NCBI GenBank assembly: GCA_049613665.1
Contig: JBMZCV010000198.1
Location: 1 to 9,192, forward strand
DNA from: JBMZCV01 sp049613665
GTDB lineage: Bacteria > Bacteroidota > Bacteroidia > Chitinophagales > UBA2359
Length of the DNA: 9,192 nt
Direction: 5' to 3'
Shown one piece after another: positions 4,792-9,192 of the stretch. The number at the start of each line of letters is the position of its first letter. Within the stretch, counting starts at the first letter, position 1. The notes below the pieces were generated by a model. It saw nothing but the letters and a program-made list of their open reading frames with translations, did not search any database and was not told where the DNA came from. The position numbers and the translations under genes were made by a program.

Positions 4792-6504
4792 CTAAATATT
4801 AGTATAATCTTTCTGATAAGCTTTGGGTAGGCTGTCAATTGATTCGTTGAACTGTGGCTCAATGCTAGAATGGTCTGTAATAATTTTTCCGTTTTTGATA
4901 ACCAACGAAAAACGCAGATGTTTTTCTTTAGGAAAACCATCTAGCGTCCATTTCATGGCATAAACTCCGCTATCTACTTTTAGTTTGTTAATTTTTTGTG
5001 TAGAAACTTGATAAACGTTAATTTTTACATCATCTTTTTCAAACAAATCTATATAAAAATTTCTAATTTGCTCTTGTCCTTTTCTAATACGAGTTGAGAA
5101 TGCAGGCAATAAAACGGCTTCGTCGGCATACAGTTTCATCAACAAATCAATATTATGTGCATTGATAGACATTTGGAATTTTTCGAGAATAGGCACGCTA
5201 GGTTCTGTCATAATGTCTTCGTGTTCGATAGCCAAGTGAGCTTCTTGTTCTTTAAAGGAATTCATAAATTGTTGATAAATCTCTTTGTTGCTTTTGCCCA
5301 AACGCTTCATAAAAATAAATTGTATGACTGCATGACCAAATAATACCAGCAAAAGTCCTTCAAAAATACCTAATTCAAAAACTAACAAAGCACAAATACC
5401 TGACATTATTAAAGCATAACGCCCTTCGGCTCTAACATGGGCAATATTGGCAATCATTTTCCAACCAGAATACACCATAATGATACCTAAAGCATATTCG
5501 GGCAAATAAGATAACAAGAAAGGATAAAAGACAAAAATAAGTACAACTAAAGAAGTGAATAGGTTAGAAGTTTTGGTTACAGCACCAGCTACCGTATTAG
5601 TTGTGCTTTTTGCCAAGCCGTCTAAGTTGGTCATACCGCCAAAAAAAGTAGCACCCATGTTGGCAATCCATATAGCTAACAAACTATTGTTAGTGTTTGT
5701 TTTTCTTTTGAACGGATCCATTTTTTCGATAGCTACATTACTCATCACTTGCTCAATAACATCAATAACGCCCAACATAATGGCATAGCCTGTCATTTTA
5801 AACAACAAAAATGTTATCGCCCCTATTGTCATGCCTGCAAAATTTGGCAAAGGCAAACTTAACGTAAAAGGAACAGGGTCAATAGATATTTTTGGCAAAG
5901 GCATAAAGAAAGCAATAACAACTGCTGTTCCCGTAATAACGACATAGGGCAAGGCAGGCATACTTTTTTGATAGGCTTTATATAGAAAAATAAAAGCTAC
6001 AAATGAAATGAAACTCAACAACAAAACAACTTCCCTTTCATAATTTAGCCAAACATCTGTTTCGTGTTCAATATCATATAAAAAAGGAACAAATTTTAAG
6101 GCAATTTTCAAACCAACTCCTGCTAACAAACCTTCGACTAAATAGTGTGGCACCGTTTGTAGAATAAACCGCTCCAATTCGAAACGCCAAACAATGGCCT
6201 GAAAAGTTGCGGTTAATAAAATAACAAAAGGCATATTTTCCATGCCAAAGGTATGAACACCTAAAGCCAATACAGGTGCTAAACCTGCTGCTACTCCAGG
6301 TGTTCCTGTATAGTTTCCTGGCCGAAACAAATAAGTAATAAAGCTAATGATGCCTGCAAAAATAATAGTATATAAGCCTGTCATAATTGGATAATCGGAC
6401 ATTAAGCAAATACCTACTGTTAATGGAATAGCCATAATCCCTGTAACAACACCTGCCAAAGCATCTCTTTTAAAATACTTTAAAGTTGTATTTAAGTTTT
6501 TCAT
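4792..6504 (-). CDS. SulP-family anion transporter fused to an NTF2/SnoaL-like domain
   Basis: A 570-residue membrane protein. Residues 11-400 form a SulP (SLC26) transporter core. RDALAGVVTGIMAIPLTVG (13-31) is the family's first membrane segment, GLYT (43-46) follows, and TPGVAAGLAPVLA (68-80) occupies the position of the SGP/TGALAP anion-site helix. Many further hydrophobic helices run to about 398. Typical SulP proteins (sulfate, bicarbonate, other anions) end in a cytoplasmic STAS domain. Here, after a polar linker (401-435), residues 436-550 look like a SnoaL/DUF4440 NTF2-fold domain: INAHNIDLLMKLYADEAVLL (447-466), then RKGQEQIRNFY (474-484), and the closing strand ending ITDHSS (542-547). 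The substrate cannot be told. The frame is open 75 codons further upstream to 6729, but that part overlaps the divergent regulator and is not SulP-like, so ATG 6504 is chosen. The divergent Crp-type gene probably regulates it. Confidence 0.88.
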   Translation of the reverse strand: MKNLNTTLKYFKRDALAGVVTGIMAIPLTVGICLMSDYPIMTGLYTIIFAGIISFITYLFRPGNYTGTPGVAAGLAPVLALGVHTFGMENMPFVILLTATFQAIVWRFELERFILQTVPHYLVEGLLAGVGLKIALKFVPFLYDIEHETDVWLNYEREVVLLLSFISFVAFIFLYKAYQKSMPALPYVVITGTAVVIAFFMPLPKISIDPVPFTLSLPLPNFAGMTIGAITFLLFKMTGYAIMLGVIDVIEQVMSNVAIEKMDPFKRKTNTNNSLLAIWIANMGATFFGGMTNLDGLAKSTTNTVAGAVTKTSNLFTSLVVLIFVFYPFLLSYLPEYALGIIMVYSGWKMIANIAHVRAEGRYALIMSGICALLVFELGIFEGLLLVLFGHAVIQFIFMKRLGKSNKEIYQQFMNSFKEQEAHLAIEHEDIMTEPSVPILEKFQMSINAHNIDLLMKLYADEAVLLPAFSTRIRKGQEQIRNFYIDLFEKDDVKINVYQVSTQKINKLKVDSGVYAMKWTLDGFPKEKHLRFSLVIKNGKIITDHSSIEPQFNESIDSLPKAYQKDYTNI

Positions 6505-6535
6505 TAATTGTGTTATTTTTGATAAAAATTTTTTG

Positions 6536-6543
6536 CAAAGGTA
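6536..6543 (-). promoter_or_regulatory. Candidate -7 box for the SulP gene
   Basis: On the minus strand TACCTTTG (6543 down to 6536) matches the Bacteroidota -7 consensus TAnnTTTG exactly. The -33 position, about 20 nt upstream, reads TTTT, a weak match to TTTG. It lies 31 nt before the ATG at 6504, which supports that start. Confidence 0.55.
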
Positions 6544-6576
6544 AAGCAAGCGATAGCAGAAATAAAAGGACATAAA

Positions 6577-6607
6577 TTGCTTTAAAATGTGATAAATGTT
6601 ATATTTG
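6577..6607 (+). promoter_or_regulatory. Candidate promoter for the Crp/Fnr-type gene
   Basis: TTG (6577-6579) and TATATTTG (6600-6607), 20 nt apart, match the Bacteroidota -33/-7 consensus (TTG-N19-21-TAnnTTTG). The predicted start near 6613 gives a leader of about 17 nt before the ATG at 6630. Confidence 0.7.
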
Positions 6608-6629
6608 CAAAAAAGAAAAATCACAGAAA

Positions 6630-7322
6630 ATGTCATTAAAACTCCAAAACCTACACTTTGAAAGTGACAAAATTCTTTCGTCACTTTCAACAAAAGAACG
6701 TAAATACTTCTTGAGCTTTGCCGAGCCATTGATATTTAAAAAGGGTAAACTTATTTTTTATGAAGACGGTATTCCAACAGGAGTATTTTTGGTAAAAAAA
6801 GGGAAGGCCAAAATTTATAAAACGGGTTTTTATGGCAAAGACCAAATTTTTTATATCTATAAAAAAGGTGACTTGTTTGGTTATCATGCTTTGTTATGCA
6901 ATGAGCGTTACGAAGATGCTTGCGAAGCATTAGAAAATTGTGAAATATTGTTTATCAATAAACGCAACTTTGCTCACTTGCTACAAGAAATAAGAAATTT
7001 GAAATTATTGCTTATACAAAATATGAGTCATGAGTTTGGTGTTTTGGTAAATACGATTACCATTTTGGCACAAAAATCTTTGCGAGAACGTTTAGCCTTA
7101 TATTTGCTCATTTTGCACGAAAGATACTATGACAAAAGCACAAAAAAATCTATTATTAATTTGTCAAGAGAAGATTTGGCTAACATTATAGGCACGGCGA
7201 GAGAAAGTTTAGGTAGATTGTTAAAAGAATTTAGAGAAGATAATTTAATTTGTATTAACAAAAGAGAAATTGAACTTAATGATTTGAAAAAAATACAAGA
7301 AATTGCACAATGTAGATTATAA
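6630..7322 (+). CDS. Crp/Fnr-family transcriptional regulator
   Basis: A 230-residue cytoplasmic DNA-binding protein of normal family length. Residues about 25-117 form the cyclic-nucleotide-binding-like beta barrel: IFKKGKLIFYEDG (35-47), GVFLVKKGKAKIYK (51-64) and GDLFGYHALL (80-89). A long dimer helix spans about 118-150 and a winged helix-turn-helix about 171-212, with SREDLANIIGTARESLGRLL (179-198) as the recognition region. The Arg-Ser pair that E. coli Crp uses to hold cAMP is not seen after GDLFGYHALLCNERYED (80-96), and the N-terminal cysteine cluster of Fnr is missing. It probably senses something other than cAMP or oxygen via Fe-S, or binds no small ligand. Three cysteines (90, 98, 104) could be redox-active, which is speculative. 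It is divergent from the SulP gene with 125 bp between starts, the usual arrangement for a local regulator. Its first codons contain an 11-bp inverted repeat. Confidence 0.92.
   Translation: MSLKLQNLHFESDKILSSLSTKERKYFLSFAEPLIFKKGKLIFYEDGIPTGVFLVKKGKAKIYKTGFYGKDQIFYIYKKGDLFGYHALLCNERYEDACEALENCEILFINKRNFAHLLQEIRNLKLLLIQNMSHEFGVLVNTITILAQKSLRERLALYLLILHERYYDKSTKKSIINLSREDLANIIGTARESLGRLLKEFREDNLICINKREIELNDLKKIQEIAQCRL
6654..6690. promoter_or_regulatory. 11-bp inverted repeat inside the start of the regulator gene
   Basis: TTGAAAGTGAC (6658-6668) is exactly complementary to 6680-6690, with an 11-nt spacer. The left arm overlaps a second small palindrome, CACTTT-G-AAAGTG (6654-6666), giving three CACTTT half-sites. 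It lies in codons 9-20 of the Crp/Fnr-type gene. It could be an autoregulatory operator or an mRNA hairpin affecting early translation. No experiment or known consensus supports either reading. Confidence 0.45.
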
Positions 7323-7335
7323 ATGAGAAACTAAG

Positions 7336-7438
7336 TGCCAAGCACCATTTGACAAACAGTCTATTTGTTGCTAACGAATTAAAAAAAAACAACATATTGT
7401 CTTTCACAAATTGTAGTATATTTTTGTCTAAATACTTA
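7336..7438 (+). repeat. Bipartite intergenic repeat, copy 2 (box A + box B)
   Basis: Box A (7336-7380) and box B (7420-7438) correspond to 809-853 and 891-909 (40/45 and 17/19 identical). The copy starts 14 nt after the stop codon of the Crp/Fnr-type gene, in the same orientation relative to the gene as copy 1 has to dciA. The sequence between the boxes is unrelated in the two copies and here includes a run of nine or more A residues. It fills about 100 of the 269 bp between this gene and hemL. Confidence 0.8.
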
Positions 7439-7522
7439 TTTAAAAAAAGGCAAATTTTCTTTTTTCAAACTTCTATGACTTAATTTTAATATCATAATAG
7501 CACTTTACGACAAATACTAGCT

Positions 7523-7530
7523 TAACTTTG
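7523..7530 (+). promoter_or_regulatory. Possible -7 box for hemL
   Basis: TAACTTTG matches TAnnTTTG exactly and lies 61 nt before the hemL ATG. No convincing TTG or TTTG is found 19-21 nt upstream, so this is only half a promoter. Confidence 0.4.
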
Positions 7531-7591
7531 CAGCGAGATTTTTGTTTACCCTATAATAAAATCTCTTATTTCTTTATATAAATAGAATGCA

Positions 7592-8896
7592 ATGAATAAG
7601 AATAACTCAAAAAAGTTATATGATGAAGCCCTTGCCCTTTTTCCAGGTGGTGTAAACTCGCCTGTGCGTGCTTTCAAATCGGTATATGGAACGCCTCTTT
7701 TTATGCAGCGTAGCGAAGGCTGCCGAATTTGGGACGTAGATGGCAACGAATATATAGATTTTTGCTGCTCTTGGGGGCCGCTGATTTTGGGACACAACAA
7801 TGCAAATGTGAAAAAAGCCATCATAGAAGCCGTAGAAAATGGTACTTCTTTTGGCACGCCAACGCCTTATGGCAATGAATTGGCGAGTTTGATTATCGAA
7901 AATAACCGTTTTATAGAAAAAATCAGATTTGTAAACTCTGGAACAGAAGCCGTAATGTCGGCAGTACGTTTGGCGAGAGGCTATACAAACAAAAATAAAA
8001 TTATTAAATTTGAAGGCTGTTATCATGGACATGTTGATCATTTGCTCGTAAAAGCAGGCTCTGGTTTAGCGACTTTTGGGGTGTCTTCTTCGGCAGGTGT
8101 GCCAGAAGCTTTTGCTGCCGAAACCATCGTTTTGCCACTCAACGATACGGCTGCTTTGAAGCTAGCTTTTGAACAACACAAAGATGATATTGCGGCCATT
8201 ATCATTGAACCAATTCCAGCAAATAATGGTTTGTTGTTGCAAAGCGAAAACTACTTAAAATTGCTTCGTGAGATATGCTCCGAAAACGATACATTACTCA
8301 TTTTTGATGAAGTAATTTCTGGTTTTAGAGTAGGTTTTGAAGGTGCGGCTGGCTACTATGACATCACGCCAGACATCGTGACATATGGCAAAATTATTGG
8401 TGGCGGAATGCCTGTTGGTGCTTATGGAGCAAGCAACGAAATTATGTCGCATATCGCACCAGATGGCCCTGTATATCAAGCAGGTACGCTTTCGGCAAAT
8501 CCAGTAGCTATGGCAGCAGGTATTGCACAAATTAAAGCTTGTTTGGAAGCTGATTTTTATAAAAATTTGGGTAAAAAAGCATCTCATTTTATCGAAAATC
8601 TAAATACATATTTAGCTGAAAAACAATATCCTGTGAAATTTATTTCCATTGAATCAATATTTTGGATGGCTTTCACAAAAAATGAAACGGTGCAGGCTGC
8701 TCACGAAATTGATGGTAGCAAAATGGAGTTTTTCAAACGTTTGCATGGCGAATTATTAGAAAAAGGCATTTATTTAGGCCCTTCTGGCTATGAAGTAGGC
8801 TTTGTTTCTTCGGCTCACACAGCAGTAGATTTGGCGAAAGTAACAGCAATTTTGTGTTGTGCTTTTGATAAGGTTTTTGCGGAAGTGGAGGCTTAG
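7592..8896 (+). CDS. hemL: Glutamate-1-semialdehyde 2,1-aminomutase
   Basis: A 434-residue cytoplasmic PLP enzyme, full length for the family. It converts glutamate-1-semialdehyde to 5-aminolevulinate, the second step of the C5 route to haem and other tetrapyrroles. Visible motifs: FPGGVNSPVRAF (17-28), the HemL N-terminal signature; NSGTEA (115-120), the cofactor phosphate site; GCYHGHVD (142-149); AGSGLATFG (155-163); FDEVISGFRVG (238-248) with Asp239 contacting the PLP ring nitrogen; YGKIIGGGMPVGAYG (265-279) with the Schiff-base Lys267; and AGTLSANP (297-304). The motif set separates it from ordinary ornithine-type aminotransferases of the same fold. No other haem genes are in the window, and the gene appears to be transcribed alone, from a promoter in the 269-bp gap upstream. 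The long opposite-strand open frame inside it (about 7616-8041) is a shadow. Confidence 0.96.
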   Translation: MNKNNSKKLYDEALALFPGGVNSPVRAFKSVYGTPLFMQRSEGCRIWDVDGNEYIDFCCSWGPLILGHNNANVKKAIIEAVENGTSFGTPTPYGNELASLIIENNRFIEKIRFVNSGTEAVMSAVRLARGYTNKNKIIKFEGCYHGHVDHLLVKAGSGLATFGVSSSAGVPEAFAAETIVLPLNDTAALKLAFEQHKDDIAAIIIEPIPANNGLLLQSENYLKLLREICSENDTLLIFDEVISGFRVGFEGAAGYYDITPDIVTYGKIIGGGMPVGAYGASNEIMSHIAPDGPVYQAGTLSANPVAMAAGIAQIKACLEADFYKNLGKKASHFIENLNTYLAEKQYPVKFISIESIFWMAFTKNETVQAAHEIDGSKMEFFKRLHGELLEKGIYLGPSGYEVGFVSSAHTAVDLAKVTAILCCAFDKVFAEVEA

Positions 8897-8912
8897 TTTT
8901 GGTTGTTGTTAA

Positions 8913-9050
8913 ATGAAAGGTGAAATCATAAAATCAGAATGGCAGATATTTTTGAAATGTCTGCCATTCATTGCTGAAAAAAAAATCATGGAACAAATTG
9001 TAACAGGAAAAATTAATCAAGTTAAAAGTAATTTTATTATCTATAAGTAG
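8913..9050 (+). CDS. Doubtful 45-codon ORF downstream of hemL
   Basis: An ATG 16 nt after the hemL stop opens a frame of 45 codons beginning MKGEIIKSEWQIFLKCLPFI and ending in FIIYK. It is rich in K, I and N, as expected for AT-rich DNA, and resembles no family I recognise. A 15-bp hairpin (8937-8969) lies inside it, and its stop codon lies inside an inverted copy of repeat box B (9044-9066). Both facts suggest non-coding sequence more than a gene. A frame of this length could occur by chance. Confidence 0.2.
   Translation: MKGEIIKSEWQIFLKCLPFIAEKKIMEQIVTGKINQVKSNFIIYK
8937..8969 (+). terminator. Strong hairpin downstream of hemL
   Basis: GAATGGCAGATATTT (8937-8951) pairs with AAATGTCTGCCATTC (8955-8969) over 15 bp, including one G-U pair, with a 3-nt loop. 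It lies 41 nt after the hemL stop codon. The downstream sequence is A-rich, not T-rich, so it is not a classical intrinsic terminator. It may stabilise the hemL transcript end or be a small palindromic repeat. Confidence 0.45.
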
Positions 9051-9066
9051 TCAGACAAAAATAAAT
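9044..9066 (-). repeat. Inverted, exact copy of extended repeat box B
   Basis: These 23 nt are the exact reverse complement of 887-909. No box A is found at the expected distance (about 9100-9150) on the same strand, so box B occurs here on its own. This shows that box B can be separated from box A. Confidence 0.75.
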
Positions 9067-9170
9067 TACACAGCCGTTTCCGCTTTGAAACTACTATGAC
9101 AAAATTTATTTAATAGTTATTTTGTATGTTTTAAAAAGGATTATATAGTCTTGTTCTTATGTCTTTCAGG

Positions 9171-9188
9171 CAGTCCGCTTTTCGGCTG
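9171..9188. repeat. Small GC-rich hairpin at right edge
   Basis: CAG-T-CCG (9171-9177) pairs with CGGCTG (9183-9188) around a CTTTT loop, with one bulged T. The CAGCCG word also occurs at 9071-9076, inverted relative to 9183-9188. The local GC content is clearly above the surroundings, so this is likely the beginning of another repeat or structured element cut by the window edge. Confidence 0.35.
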
Positions 9189-9192
9189 TTGT

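Noticed and set aside
6505..6729. 75-codon N-terminal extension of the SulP frame
   Set aside because: It overlaps the divergent regulator gene by about 100 bp, runs through both candidate promoters and is not SulP-like. The ATG at 6504 gives the normal transporter N-terminus.
7616..8041. 141-codon frame on the minus strand inside hemL
   Set aside because: It is a shadow of a fully conserved hemL coding sequence, with a composition (many C, R, F) unlike real proteins of this genome.
9138..9192. Possible minus-strand C-terminus at the right end (about 19 open codons)
   Set aside because: Two frames are open at once, the sequence forms a hairpin, and the length is too short to support a gene.

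Overview
The window looks like chromosomal DNA of a member of the Bacteroidota, probably in the Cytophagales/Flexibacter part of the phylum. The evidence is a very AT-rich base composition, A-rich codon use, absence of Shine-Dalgarno sequences before starts, promoter boxes fitting the Bacteroidota -7 consensus TAnnTTTG, and a set of families typical of that phylum (short DUF721/DciA protein, DUF4846 lipoprotein, short TolC-like protein). The lineage is inferred, not proven. No rRNA, tRNA, CRISPR array or transposase is seen.

Layout, left to right. Positions 1-513 carry no convincing gene but hold a perfect 16-bp palindrome, a longer 15-bp inverted repeat, and an inverted arm of a dispersed repeat. 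A short DciA-type replicative helicase loader follows (514-807). A gene-free stretch (808-1118) holds a bipartite repeat that recurs downstream of the Crp-type gene. A secreted TPR protein (1119-2243, +) converges on a half-length TolC-like protein (2248-2961, -). Divergent from the latter is a two-gene unit of shikimate kinase aroK (3102-3641) and a DUF4846 lipoprotein (3651-4631), closed by two hairpin terminators. The second terminator also serves the opposing gene.

A SulP-family anion transporter (4792-6504, -) lacks the usual C-terminal STAS domain and carries instead an NTF2/SnoaL-like domain. It is divergent from a Crp/Fnr-family regulator (6630-7322, +). The two share a 125-bp intergenic region in which each promoter carries nearly the same sequence in mirror orientation. 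hemL (7592-8896), for tetrapyrrole synthesis, follows, and then a small doubtful ORF, a strong hairpin and an inverted copy of one repeat box.

Most genes are unrelated housekeeping functions (replication, aromatic amino acids, haem). The functionally linked group is the transporter-regulator pair, where the Crp-type protein probably controls the transporter. The most unusual items are the SulP-NTF2 fusion with its mirrored promoters, and the bipartite intergenic repeat placed just after two unrelated genes.
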